DNA of 64,000 nucleotides from Crotalaria pallida (taxonomy: Eukaryota > Streptophyta > Magnoliopsida > Fabales > Fabaceae): the NCBI GenBank assembly GCA_037953625.1, contig CM075656.1, positions 81,797,001 to 81,861,000 of the forward strand, read 5' to 3'. Each line of letters begins with the position of its first letter. Within the stretch, counting starts at the first letter, position 1. The translations under genes and the position numbers were made by a program. Of this stretch, positions 10,697 through 21,622 are shown in pieces. The notes beneath the pieces are model-generated. The model saw nothing but the letters and a program-made list of their open reading frames with translations. It was not told the origin of the DNA and ran no database searches.

Positions 10697-11263
10697 CTAA
10701 GCGCTCCACCAATGGTGGTAGGTTTGCTCCATGATCGACACATCCTCCTTCCACCTGTTATCCACCATTACAGTACCCATAAAGAGGATTCTTCCCTTTG
10801 CCTTCACCTCTTCATCATTACCCAAGGGATGATTGTCATAACCGGAACTCACCTTACGACTCTCCTTTTGTACATCCCTTTGCATTTTGCGAACTTCCCC
10901 TTCAAACACAGCATTTTTCTTCGCTGTATCCTTTAGATCCTCCACGGACCCATATAACATATTCATATCTTTCCTTATCTCCAATATTTCAGGTTCTTCA
11001 CCTTTTTCGGTTAGAGGAAGAACATCTCTGTACTCTGGCTTAAATTGCCAGAGTAGAGTAAACTGAAATTCCAACCAAGTTGCACCTATATTTCGAGAAT
11101 TCCACCACTCCCACCAGATGAGAGCCTCTCCTGTCATAGCCATAACAGCCTCCATTAACCGCTGCTTCTCGGGTGTTCCCTTGGCGTCGAAGTATTGTTT
11201 GATATTGAGTATCCACCAATAAGCATCGTCTCTGTCATTAAACAATGGAATCTCCATCTTCAT
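10697..11263 (-). pseudogene. retrotransposon gag fragment, Ty3/gypsy-like
   Basis: A 188-codon frame whose first half resembles the N-terminal gag domain of plant gypsy elements: 'MEIPLFNDRDDAYWWILNI', a 'YFDAKGTPEKQRLMEAVMAM' helix, then 'TGEALIWWEWW' and 'WLEFQFTLLWQFKPEY'. The second half is hydrophilic and coiled-coil-like. The zinc knuckle and all pol domains are missing, so the element would depend on proteins supplied by a related copy. Confidence 0.75.
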
Positions 11264-11316
11264 AGCTGGTTTCCAATGATTAGGCCTCTCTTAACTATCC
11301 GGCAGGTCGGAGCAAT

Positions 11317-11693
11317 TGATAGAACACCAAACTTTAGAATGAGTACTTTTATTAATAAACAAAGAATTACAAAGATTACAGCTATAGTTTTGCTGTCACA
11401 GAGATCAAGATCTCCTATAACACACAATACAGCAGTGATTGCTGTCCCAGAGTTCCAGGAACTCCTACAAAGATATTCTCTGCCCCGAAAACTACCAAAT
11501 ACACACTTCACAATTGTTTATTTTCCACAACACTCCCTAGTAACTGCTCCTAAAATACATAACCGTTCCTAATTAACTACCCCTACTGATCTGCCTTTAC
11601 TATCTTGCTTCTACAAATCTGTTATGTCGCAGATTTTTATCATTAACTCCTCTAACTGGAAAATAACTTCCGGATCTGAGGAGGTTCTCATCA
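11317..11693 (-). repeat. 5' LTR (right copy)
   Basis: Matches the left LTR nearly end to end. It lies upstream of gag in element orientation and is followed by the CTTTG target duplication. Confidence 0.9.
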
Positions 11694-12565
11694 CTTTGTT
11701 GAATATATTAATGCTTTTATCTTTGCTTTTTTGTCTTTGCTCCTACTTCAATCAAATATTGTGGAGCGCCATTTCAATTATTACAAAGATACGGAGAGGT
11801 TTTATCTGTGCATTTAACCGATAAGCATGGCTTATATCATATGTTTTTATAGTCTATACCTTAAATCTGCCACTAATTTCTTTCTGAGATTTATGTGAGC
11901 CCAATGATATATGACATAATCTTGTTGATTAGATTATTAGAAGATAAAGGTATTCATGATTGAGTAAAAGTGTGTTTGGTTTTCACTTTTCAGTTTGGAC
12001 TAGCAGTTAATGTATACATCTGGTTGCTTTATGAACATTTTTCATTAGAGAATATATAAAATACTTCCTTCTTTTCCACTTACCATCATCTGTCCCTCTG
12101 AAATTTTAAATAGGGAAAACTAAGGCTCAGGACTGGCTAAGTCTGTTTTGCAAATCCTTGAGGACATCCCTAGCCAGTCCCCACGTGCTTGAAGTTCCAG
12201 TTTAGTTTATTGGTTTCTATTATTTGTATGATTTCTTGTTAATTTTACTGTTGGAGCATGGTATATAAGGTCAACTAAGTGCTGCATATGCCACTGAAAT
12301 AAAAACCCCGCAAAAACTGAGGTAACAGTTTACACCTCTTTCCCTCCCATTCAAGTATTACATCTTTGGCAAAGAACACTTTTCTTGGCTGTAATTTATT
12401 TTGAACTATATCATGTTTCATATCATTATTTTGTGTCTTTTATGTGTCACTTTTCTTTTGTTTGGTGCTTTTCCAATGACTTGTGGATTTTGGATGATAT
12501 GTGCCTTTTGTTTTCCATCACCACTGTGGGAAGTGGGAATTCAAACTTCTAATTTCTTTTGCTTG

Positions 12566-12835
12566 AACCTTAAATCTGGCACTAATTTCTTTCTGAGATT
12601 TATGTGAGCCAATGATATATGACATATTCTTGTTGATTAGATTATTAGAAGATAAAGGTATTCATGATCGAGTATTAGTGTTTGGTTTTCACTTTTCAGT
12701 TTGGACTACCAGTTAATGTATACATCTGGTTGCTTTATGCTCATTTTGCATTAGAGAATATATAAATACTTCCTTCTTTCCCTCTGAAATTTTAAATAGG
12801 TAAAACTGTGGCTCAGGACTGGCTAAGTCTGTTTT
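12566..12835. repeat. partial second copy of the unit tail at the duplication junction
   Basis: Repeats 11862-12145 ('CACTAATTTCTTTCTGAGAT' through 'CAGGACTGGCTAAGTCTG') with small changes, including loss of a segment. It stops exactly where unit 2 begins inside the hAT-like MITE. The same tail is present once in unit 2, near 20930-21215. Confidence 0.75.
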
Positions 12836-13456
12836 TCCAAACCATTACTTTATGATCCGGTCCACGGTCTCATAATTTTCAAGACCATCCAGATCAAACT
12901 GGACTGATTACTCAAATTTTTTTTTAAGCATTGCTACTTAAGAAGTGTTGTTTTCAATTTTAATTTTATTTTCTAGTCAAGTAGCACTAAAAAAAGTAAA
13001 AAAAAATGCTTTGTATCGGTTTCAGTTTCTCAATGATGAAATTTTGTTTCAGAAACAAAAACATTTCAGTACAATATTTATCCAAAATTCTTATAAAAAA
13101 AACTAGAAGCGAATGTTTTAATATTAGCAATTTGGCATACTAATATGATTTTCCTAAATTTAAATTTGACATATTTGGAATTTCCCAAATTCAGTATCTA
13201 TGAATTTTGGTATTTTTAAAGTGGCATATTGTTTTCGGTATTTATGAATTTTTACAAGTCAAAAAGAATATTTTAAATTTTAAATAAATGTCATAAGTGG
13301 ACTGTTGGACCGGATCAAACTAGACCATCTATAAACAATCCGTTCTGATCCGGTTTTTGTAAATGGATACAGCTAGATCGAACTAGACCGAACCACTCTT
13401 GTTTGGTTAGTCTGATCCTCAATATATCTCAAAGACCGGAACAAACTGGACCATTA

Positions 13457-14388
13457 GGGCATCCACACCATAGTCTTAACATCAGACTCATTTGACTTTG
13501 ACTCTGACATATTAGCATTACATCATTATTCTGCTATAAGACTCAATTTCAGTCTTTTCATATATTTCAGCACAACAATTAAGACTTACCAGACTTATAT
13601 ATCATCATTACTTCATCGTATACTTTTAAACTCAATTTCATTTTAATAATGTTTTTGAAATGTAATTTCAATAATGTTAATTACCTATGATTTCTAGAAA
13701 TAATCTTAAATATTTATTCATCTCATCAATATTTATAATTTTCTAAAAACTATATTTGCATTCAAATAATATTTAAAAATTAAAATATTCAATTGTGTTT
13801 AAAAATGTGTCGTAACCATTTTTATAAGAAAAATAAGAATTGCAACAATAATTTCAATAGTTCCATGTTTATTACATATCCATTTTTTAAAATGCTTTTT
13901 TTTTTTTTTTTACATATATGCATATTTGAATAAATATAAATATATATTCAAATATATTTAATATTTTCCAATAATAACACTATATTTAAGGATAAAATAT
14001 GAAAAAATATATATTTAAGAATATTATTATTTACTATTTAAAAAAATAATATTAATATTTATTTATTATTATTAGTTTATTTATTATTTATTTAGTAATA
14101 CTTATTATTATTATTATTTAATTTATTATTTAGACGATGTAAAGTAAAATGAGAGAAATGACAAAAAAATAGAGTCTTAGGGTTTTAAGTTGAGTCTCTT
14201 ATCTTATTTAGACGATGTAAAGTAAAATGAGAGAAATGACAAAAAAATAGGGTCTTAGGGTTTTAAGTTGAGTCTCTTATCTTACATACTCAAACTTAAG
14301 ACTTTCCACCAAATTTAAACAATAATAAAGTCTTGAGAGAATTTGATAGAAACTCTAATGTTAAGACTCTTCATGGGACTCTTCAGTC
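13457..14388. mobile_element. PIF/Harbinger-type non-autonomous element
   Basis: An insertion of 932 bp relative to unit 1, flanked by TTA on both sides (13454-13456, 14389-14391), the 3-bp duplication of the Harbinger superfamily. It starts 'GGGCATCCACACC'. The sub-terminal 'AGTCTTAACAT' is inverted near the right end ('ATGTTAAGACT'). The inside is extremely AT-rich and non-coding, with a tandem duplication of about 77 bp near 14130-14284 ('GACGATGTAAAGTAAAATGA'). It inserted in the last bases of the hAT-like MITE, about 120 bp before the F-box start. Confidence 0.7.
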
Positions 14389-14511
14389 TTACACCCCTAG
14401 AGTGTTGTGTCACGCACAAGCACAGGGACTTGGATTATTTCATTTCCTGTGAGAGCATCTGTTTCATTTCCCGTTGAATCTGGACTTTGTGCACTCACTC
14501 AACAAGAGCTC

Positions 14512-15765
14512 ATGTCTACTCCTCCCGGAACCACCCGCAAGAGACGCCGCTCGCCTCGTCAACCGCGGCGTCATAACAACCCTCCTCCTCCTCCTGTTCC
14601 TGCCGCCAAACCTCCTCCAACAATAACATTCCCAGATGAAATCATCGAAGAGATCCTTTCCCGTGTTCCTGTGAAATCAGTCCTCCGACTATTGTGTCTC
14701 TCCAGCCACTGGAACTCTCTCCTTTCCAGCCCCCGCTTCACCAAGCACCACCTTCTCAATTCTTCCTCCCGTCCCCGCTTACTTGGTGGAATTGTTAGCC
14801 CTAATACTTATAATTTAAGATCCCTAAGCTTGTCTCGCTCCCTTTCATCCATAATCGATAACCCGTCATCCAATCCCCCTCTCTTTCCTCACCCTCCCTT
14901 GGATTTCGGTCCCGTCCCCCTAATCATTGACTCCTGCAACGGTCTCATTTGCTGGCTTCATTATCTCAGTGATAATTATTTCCATTATCTGAACCCTGTC
15001 ACCGGAGGGAAATCCACCTCGCCCTGCATTCGTCGCACCATGACTAGTGAATCCTACGTTATGTATGGTTTTGGGTATGATCCTCTTGGCGATAGCTACA
15101 AGACTGTGGTTATCGACTGTGATACTGGTGCGGAGAACAAGGCTGCGGTTGTTAGGGTTTATACTTTGGGTTCTCCGAGTACTTGGAGGAGGATCGGGGG
15201 TTTTCCGTTCGTTCCTAAGGATTATGATACTCATCGCGGCAGCCACGTTGGAAGATTTGTGAGCGACGCTGTTTATTGGCTGGCTGAACGCCCCACCAAT
15301 AGGAGTCTGATGATTGTTTCTGTCGATCTTGGGAAGGAGACTTGTAGGGAGGTTTCATTGCCTGCTCTTGTCGGGGAAAGTGGTTTCGTCGATTGTCAGA
15401 ACCTGTGGGCTTTGGGAGGTTGTCTGTGTTTTTCTTATGACTTGGATGGTTTTAAGTTTGTGGTTTGGCAAATGAAGACGTACGGAGTTGCAGAGTCTTG
15501 GGTTAAGTTATTCAACATTTCTTATATAGATGTTGGGATTGATCCTGATACTCATTATTTTCCTCATACCTTGTTCATGTTGGACAAGGGTGTGGTCCTA
15601 TTGGATACGGATAAAGACCGTGTATTCATTCTGTATGATATAGAGCAGAAGTCATACAAAGAGCTCGAGTTTGACAATGGGGTCTGGTTCGATACGAACA
15701 CTTACATTGAGAGCCTGGTGTGCCCGACACGTTATTTAAGATATCGAGGTCTGTTTTGCCTTTAG
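14512..15765 (+). CDS. F-box protein, CPR1/CPR30-like (F-box plus FBA domain), copy 2
   Basis: Tandem paralogue of the gene at 4056, 417 aa from the ATG at 14512; the in-frame upstream extension to 14407 has no ATG. It has the same order: basic/proline-rich N-terminus ('TRKRRRSPRQPRR'), F-box at about 38-82 ('FPDEIIEEILSRVPVKSV', 'CLSSHWNSLL'), then FBA domain ('SCNGLICW', 'GFGYDPLGDSYKTV', 'ESWVKLFNI') and an identical C-terminal 'ESLVCPTRYLRYRGLFCL'. Differences concentrate between the F-box and the FBA motifs, including a reworked stretch around residues 93-120, where substrate contacts would be expected to diverge. Both frames are intact, so both copies are probably functional SCF receptors. 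Its MITE-derived upstream sequence differs from copy 1 by the Harbinger-type insertion, so expression may differ. Confidence 0.9.
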   Translation: MSTPPGTTRKRRRSPRQPRRHNNPPPPPVPAAKPPPTITFPDEIIEEILSRVPVKSVLRLLCLSSHWNSLLSSPRFTKHHLLNSSSRPRLLGGIVSPNTYNLRSLSLSRSLSSIIDNPSSNPPLFPHPPLDFGPVPLIIDSCNGLICWLHYLSDNYFHYLNPVTGGKSTSPCIRRTMTSESYVMYGFGYDPLGDSYKTVVIDCDTGAENKAAVVRVYTLGSPSTWRRIGGFPFVPKDYDTHRGSHVGRFVSDAVYWLAERPTNRSLMIVSVDLGKETCREVSLPALVGESGFVDCQNLWALGGCLCFSYDLDGFKFVVWQMKTYGVAESWVKLFNISYIDVGIDPDTHYFPHTLFMLDKGVVLLDTDKDRVFILYDIEQKSYKELEFDNGVWFDTNTYIESLVCPTRYLRYRGLFCL

Positions 15766-17098
15766 AGAATCTGCCAAGTTTGGTTTATTTATTTTTGTAC
15801 ATGCTTAATCATGTGTTTGGTTTAAGTCTTGCTGTTTTTTTGTGCATTGACTCAGGATAAGTGTTGCAGGACTAGTGCTCATGGGTGAATTCAAATCACT
15901 CAACGGGATTGTAGTCTTTTAATTGAGTGGAATCTAGTTTTTTAATGAGAAAGTTGATTGTTTAATGTAGTCTTTTACTTGTCAATGTAGTGAAAGTGCA
16001 ACCAAAACAATGAATTATTATGTTCATACTAGTATACAACCACAGTCAACTTCCTACTTTTGTCGTTGTCCCCAACAGTAGCCCGAGTGTTCCATAAAGT
16101 GTCTTTTTAGTTTTACATTTTTTAAGACGAAAAGACAACAATATTGCATGAGATGAATGTACATGGCCTCTAGTTCTTTTTATTGTAAAATGTTAGAATC
16201 AACTAGATTTTCTTAGATCAATAGCAAATTGCACAATTTAGGTAGCTTGCACTTTATGCTGCACAACTAACTTGTTAAGTGCATTACATATGTTACCTTC
16301 TTGCTATTTTCGTTTCATCTTGTTAAGTGCCTTACATATGTTACCTTCTTGCTATCTATTGTTAGTTTGACATAGACGTCTTTTCTTCTTCGGTTGCTTT
16401 TTCATTCTTAACTTCTGATTTGCTCTTCCTCTACGAGATGTGACACTCAATTTCACCATTCCCTCACTTGTGGTGTCCAAACAAGTGGTATAGCTCTAGT
16501 TGTTTAATCAGTGAATATATGTTATTTGGTAGTGTTAACAATTATATTTTTTATGTGGGATCAACCCATCATCATGAACTTCAAAGCCATGCCCAAAAGT
16601 TCACTATCCTCATGTACTTTTTGGCAAGTGTGCACTCAATGGTATGATATCCCTTAGCTGTGATTGAGCTACTTCACATGCTTATGTGTCACGATTTGTG
16701 AGATTGATGGCAGTTACTTGTTGCACTGCACATCGATCTGGATGCTGGAAGTAAATGTAGATATGTTAAGAAGGCTTAGCAATGGCCAATGGGTTGAGGC
16801 AGTTGGGTGAACCCTAGATTGCTCTTGCATTGTTGAGTGTTGGTGGGTAGGTACAGTGAGTTATGCTTATGAGCTCATAATCGAAAGTGAAATGTGATGT
16901 TGCTTTATATTATAAGGGAATCTGTGGCGTTTTAGATATGTATATTGGTTTCATATCGAAGGGTCGTGCAGCACTAAATCTCCTTTGAATTTACGGTTTT
17001 GTTTGAAAAGTGTATCATGTATGAGAATGGAATATTTTGGCTGCAACTGTTATGACGTGCCTAGCCTTGCACTAGGTTTTCTTGTTGTCTTGACCTTG

Positions 17099-17103
<5 letters not shown>

Positions 17104-17147
<44 letters not shown>
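17104..17147. repeat. (AT)n microsatellite, unit 2
   Basis: Perfect dinucleotide run, longer than its unit 1 counterpart. Other runs lie at 34392-34422 and 61176-61200. Confidence 0.9.
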
Positions 17148-17150
<3 letters not shown>

Positions 17151-18309
17151 CATATAGTGCATTTTCATGTGAGTTACATTTGCAAGTCATGTGTTTGTCT
17201 TTCAGCACTACAACTTATTTCGTTCAACATATTAATTGCAATCTCTTCTTCTCCATCAAATTTATTTTCTATACTAATTGAGTTAAGCATTAATTTAATA
17301 TCCAGTTGCTGTTTAGGAAATGTTTTCTTCCTTTATTGTTCTTTTATCTTCCAACATTAATATTAAATTGTTGTTTGGTATTATGACCAATTGCCATGAT
17401 TCCACAGGAAGAGGAAGAAGAAGCTCTGCTGCTACTCTTCCAATTTGAACAAGGAAAGCTCGAACAAGTTGATGAAGATGGGAACTCAAAACAAGGGGAA
17501 ATATACCTGTTATCTTGCAACTCTTTTGCTATGCAGATTAATCTCTTCCTCTATTTGAATGATGGGATAGCAATTGCATTGGTTTTCTTTTACTTAGAAC
17601 ATATATCTTATGCATAAGTTTGTTCATTTTTAGCTCTTCAAATTTAAACTCGTTATTAGACTTGTGTGGATGATAATTTGAAGAGGAAGACTGTTAGAAT
17701 GTGGCTTAGGTGAATGAATGGGGGTTGACTATTACATTGGTTTTCTTTCACCTAGAATGAAACATATATCTTATGCATAAGTTTTGTTTATTTTTAGCTC
17801 TTCTTCAATTTAAATTCGTTATTAGACTTGTGTGTATGATAATTTGAAGAGAAAGACTGTTAGAATGATGCTTAGGTGAATGAATAGGGGTAGCTGTTGG
17901 ATTCTTTAAAGGGTTGTTGTTTGAAATGCTTCAGCACAATGAGCTAGAGTTTCTATATTTGTTAGTTAGCTAAATAGTTAGCCATATTGGTAAAATCATT
18001 CTTATATCTTATGCCAAGTTTTATTTATTTTTAACTTGTTTTCTGTGTAAACTTTTTATTAGACCTCCGAATACTATAATAGAGAATGGGTTGTGGAGTC
18101 TGCTGCATTTCCTTACTCTTGCTTATTTGAAGAGGAAGACTGGCAGAATAAGGCCAAGGTATTATGAATAGAGGTTAATTGGTAGATTTTCAAAGGGTTA
18201 TTGTTTAGAATACTCCCAAAATAGTGAGATGGAGTCTATATATTAGCTAGCTAGCTGGATAGTTAGTCATATTGGTTGAATCATTCATATATCTGTTTTT
18301 ATTTATATC

Positions 18310-18398
18310 TCTCCGCTTGCGGGGGGGCAAGGCTGTGCACATCTACCTTCCCTAGATCCCACTAGGTGGGAGCCTTGTGCACTGGGCCGACCTTTATT
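18310..18398 (+). mobile_element. 5'-deleted Au-like SINE (paralogue of 7701-7876)
   Basis: Retains the SINE body ('GGCAAGGCTGTGCACATCTA', 'GTGCACTGGGCC') but lacks the tRNA-like head with box A and box B seen in unit 1. Its tail is interrupted by the Mutator-type MITE at 18408. Confidence 0.65.
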
Positions 18399-18407
18399 TA
18401 TTTTTTA

Positions 18408-18577
18408 GGCAAATGCTAACAAGTGCCCCTAGGGCTCTTGATAAGCAACTAAAAGGAGATAAAAAGTATTGGAAAATGCATTTTTTGAGATTCTCGAGAG
18501 AAGAATAAATGCTAACTTATGTTTGTTTTTCCTATTCAAGTAACCTTAACAAGTGAGGGCACTTGTTAGCAAGGCCC
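18408..18577. mobile_element. Mutator-type MITE inserted in a SINE tail
   Basis: A 170-bp element with inverted ends ('GCTAACAAGTGCCC' near the left, 'GGGCACTTGTTAGC' near the right), flanked by a perfect 9-bp duplication TATTTTTTA (18399-18407, 18578-18586). It is absent from the same site in unit 1. Relatives with 'gctaacaagtgcc'-like ends occur near 36828-36925, 37155-37345, 32480-32780 and 62370-62540. Confidence 0.8.
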
Positions 18578-19849
18578 TATTTTTTATTATGGTATGTTTT
18601 TATTAACTTCCTTAGCTTTCCACTTTTCTTAAGTTGAAATGGTGAAAGTTCGGTTCTTTGAAATCCACGTTCAGATCACTAACTATGAATCATACATATT
18701 CACAAATGCATACCCAAACTTGGACAACTTCGTTGAATTCTCTAATGATCTTCTGAAAATACAGACATTTTTCAAGTCAATGTTGATGAGTTTTTCCTTT
18801 TATCTTGATTTGCAATTTGCTATTTATTGTAAACCGTACCCAGTCTTTTTTACATTGGAAGTTTCATACCTTTTCCATTTCTACCTGTTTTCTAGTTTGG
18901 CACAATTCTAACCCTAGATTAACTCCAAAGTTGTTTTACAAATTTTATTATTGGGTTTTGGGGACCATCTATTGCTTTTCTCTCCTTGTTTTTTTGTCTT
19001 CTCGGATTCAATTTCCTTAGCTTTGATCCAAATAGTAATTATTGAATATGCATGATTTTGTCGATTTTTAAAGCAAAAAAGAGAATGATGGAAAAGAAAA
19101 AAAATTGATATCGGTTGTTTCAATCTCTATCCTCAATTTATACTTAGGTCATGTGAACTTTACAAGTTATGGATGGAAGCGGACACTGGCAGCATAATAT
19201 ATTTAGCTCCTAAGTTCGTATTCTCTCGGCAAACGGAGTATTGTGATTCCATCAGAAGATTTCTCCCTGCTTAATTGAATTTTGATCGTTTGATTAAATC
19301 TCAAATTTAAGTATCAGAACCTCAGTCTCAATAAAATCATCTGTTTCAGGTTCTCATTTTTGTAGAAAAGGTCATCTCATATTTATGTAAAAAGAGTGTC
19401 TACCTGGCTTTTACTTAAATTCTGTCTTATTTTTTTATGCATAATTGATTAGTATAGGTCAATTGATTAGTATAGGTCCATGAATGATCATGTATCACTC
19501 ATTCTGTAGGACGACATTTCTGATTTTAGAAGGTACTGACATTATTAATATATAATCTTTTCATTGTTTCCAAAGATAGATAGGAAAAGCAAAAAAGTAG
19601 CACATATGTGATCAAGAAATTTATGAATTTGTTTTGAGCTTGAGGGATTACCCGATATTTATTTACGGGAGATGCATAAAAGATCATATTATTTTTTTAG
19701 CACTAATTTTGAAGAGAGAATCTTCTCTCTCTATATATATATATATATATAATTTAAATATAGGCAATCAAATAGCGTCGTAAGCTACTTATGAAGGATA
19801 AATGTTAATTCATTTATTGTTTTTACTATTTTTAATTTTTTTTATAGGC

Positions 19850-20760
19850 AAAGTTTTTGACGGGAATGGGGGAGGGGCAAAGTTATAGTTATTGCTATTG
19901 TTTTGTTCCCGGCTGATGGTATATACGTTTGTCAGGTTGGAGGCCTTGTGAAGTTACTACTCTATCCCGGGCTAGTCGATATTGATATTCCAAAGTATGA
20001 CTGCTTGAACCTAGCAATGTAAGCTTTTCCTTTTTTGGCATTGCTTTTGGTACTTATATTTCATTTTAATCTTTTTTGGAAATTTAATCTCTATTACTTA
20101 ATTCATGAGTTATTTACTCTGACCTTATTTGAGATTATTAGTCACGAGCAAACCGTGCACCTCTTTTTCTGGGTTTGCTGCTAGCCTGAGTTGTCGATCC
20201 AGTGGGGTCCTGGGTGATCCCTGGATCCCATCCTTGTTTGCCACAACACTAAGATGGGATTTGCGATTCCTTCCCCGATCTGAATCCCTGCTCCAAATCC
20301 CAGTCTCCTAGTGGGATCTCTCTAGGAAAGGAACAACAGGGTTCAGACTCGATTTTGAGCTCATTTTTAATACATCGTGTCCCTTCTTCGGACCTTTAGG
20401 TCTTTTCGACAAACCCATGAACCTAATCTAAACTAAAGGACATGGGTGAGCAGCTCTCGACCAATCGAACGACCGGCTCTCTTCTTCTTCTTCTTCTTCC
20501 TCTTCCTCTTCTTCAACCCTTCCAACCGTGTAATTCATCAGCCTTGTTATATGGCAGGATCATCATGCTATTCCGTTTTTTGGGATAGGCTGGGATGCTC
20601 TGAGATCTGGGATTGGCTTTCTCTTCTTCAACCCTTCCAATCTTGTGAGCCATCAGCCATGTTATATGGCAGTGTCATCCCGCTATTCCCTTTTTGGAAT
20701 GGGCTGGGATCCTCTGGGATCTGGGATGGACTGCATAGCTGGTAGTATATAATGGTTCAA
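19850..20760. other. unit 2 counterpart of 9091-10056
   Basis: Carries the same exon-like block, G/C-richer stretch and roughly 115-bp tandem repeat as unit 1. The short frames here (20129-20311, 20446-20745) are not conserved with unit 1, so they are not genes. Confidence 0.4.
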
Positions 20761-21622
20761 CTTTGTTGAATATATTAATGCTTGTATGTTTCCTTTTTTG
20801 TCTTTGCTCCTACTTCAATCAAACATTGTGGAGCGCCATTTCAATTATTACAAAGATACGGAGAGGTTTTATCTGTGCATTTAACTGATAAGCATGGCTT
20901 ATATCATCTGTTTTTATAGTCTATGCCTTAAATCTGCCACTAATTTCTTTCTGAGATTTATGTGAGCCCAATGATATATGACATAATCTTGTTGATTAGA
21001 TTATTAGAAGATAAAGGTATTCATGATTGAGTAAAAGTGTGTTTGGTTTTCACTTTTCAGTTTGGACTAGCAGTTAATGTATACATCTGGTTGCTTTATG
21101 AACATTTTTCATTAGAGAATATATAAAATACTTCCTTCTTTTCCACTTACCATCTTCCGTCCCTCTGAAATTTTAAATAGGGAAAACTGAGGCTCAGGAC
21201 TGGCTAAGTCTGTTTTGCAAATCCTTGAGGACATCCCTAGCCAGTCCCCACGTGTTTGAAGTTCCAGTTTAGTTTATTGGTTTCTATTATTTGTATGATT
21301 TCTTGTTACTTTTACTGTTGGAGCATGGTATATAAGGTCAACTATGTGCAGCATATGCCACTGAAATAAAAACCCTGCAAAAACTGAGGTAACAGTTTAC
21401 ACCTCTTTCCCTCCCATTCTAGTATTACATCTTTGGCAAAGAACACTTTTCTTGGCTGTAATTTATTTTGAACTATATCATGTTTCATATCATTATTTTG
21501 TGTCTTTTATGTGTCACTTTTCTTTTGTTTGCCGCTTTTCCAATGACTTGTGGATTTTGGATGATATGTGCCATTTGTTTTCCGTCACCACTGTGGGAAG
21601 TGGGAACTCAAAACTTCTAAAA

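Larger units (their letters stand above)
10057..11693 (-). mobile_element. non-autonomous LTR retrotransposon (gag remnant only)
   Basis: Two direct terminal repeats of 378 bp (10057-10434) and 377 bp (11317-11693) begin TG and end CA. By eye they differ at about 18 positions plus one indel. The element is flanked by the 5-bp duplication CTTTG (10052-10056 and 11694-11698); unit 2 shows CTTTG only once at the matching place. The internal 0.88 kb codes on the minus strand for a gag piece only: no protease, reverse transcriptase or integrase is seen. A purine-rich run (GTGGTGGGAAA on the minus strand) abuts the 3' LTR and fits a polypurine tract. No canonical initiator-Met primer site is evident after the 5' LTR (right-hand copy). 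Confidence 0.9.
3500..12560. repeat. segmental tandem duplication, unit 1
   Basis: This stretch matches 12836-21622 along its length apart from later insertions. It contains the 3' part of a hAT-like MITE, an F-box gene, and about 7 kb of 3' flank with a SINE, a (TA)n tract and G/C-balanced segments near 9480-10040. Unit 1 alone carries the LTR element at 10057-11693. Only the F-box gene is convincingly coding. The rest has short frames not conserved between the units. Confidence 0.85.
12836..21622. repeat. segmental tandem duplication, unit 2
   Basis: Homologous to about 3500-12560. The left boundary lies inside the hAT-like MITE, whose left end is missing here (12836-13456 matches about 3500-3945, with differences). 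The right boundary falls after 'CACTGTGGGAAGTGGGAA'. Unit-2-specific insertions are at 13457-14388 and 18408-18577. It lacks the LTR element of unit 1. Confidence 0.85.

Noticed and set aside
14407..14511. N-terminal extension of F-box copy 2
   Set aside because: Begins with TTG, contains no ATG, and is not conserved well with copy 1 in this stretch.
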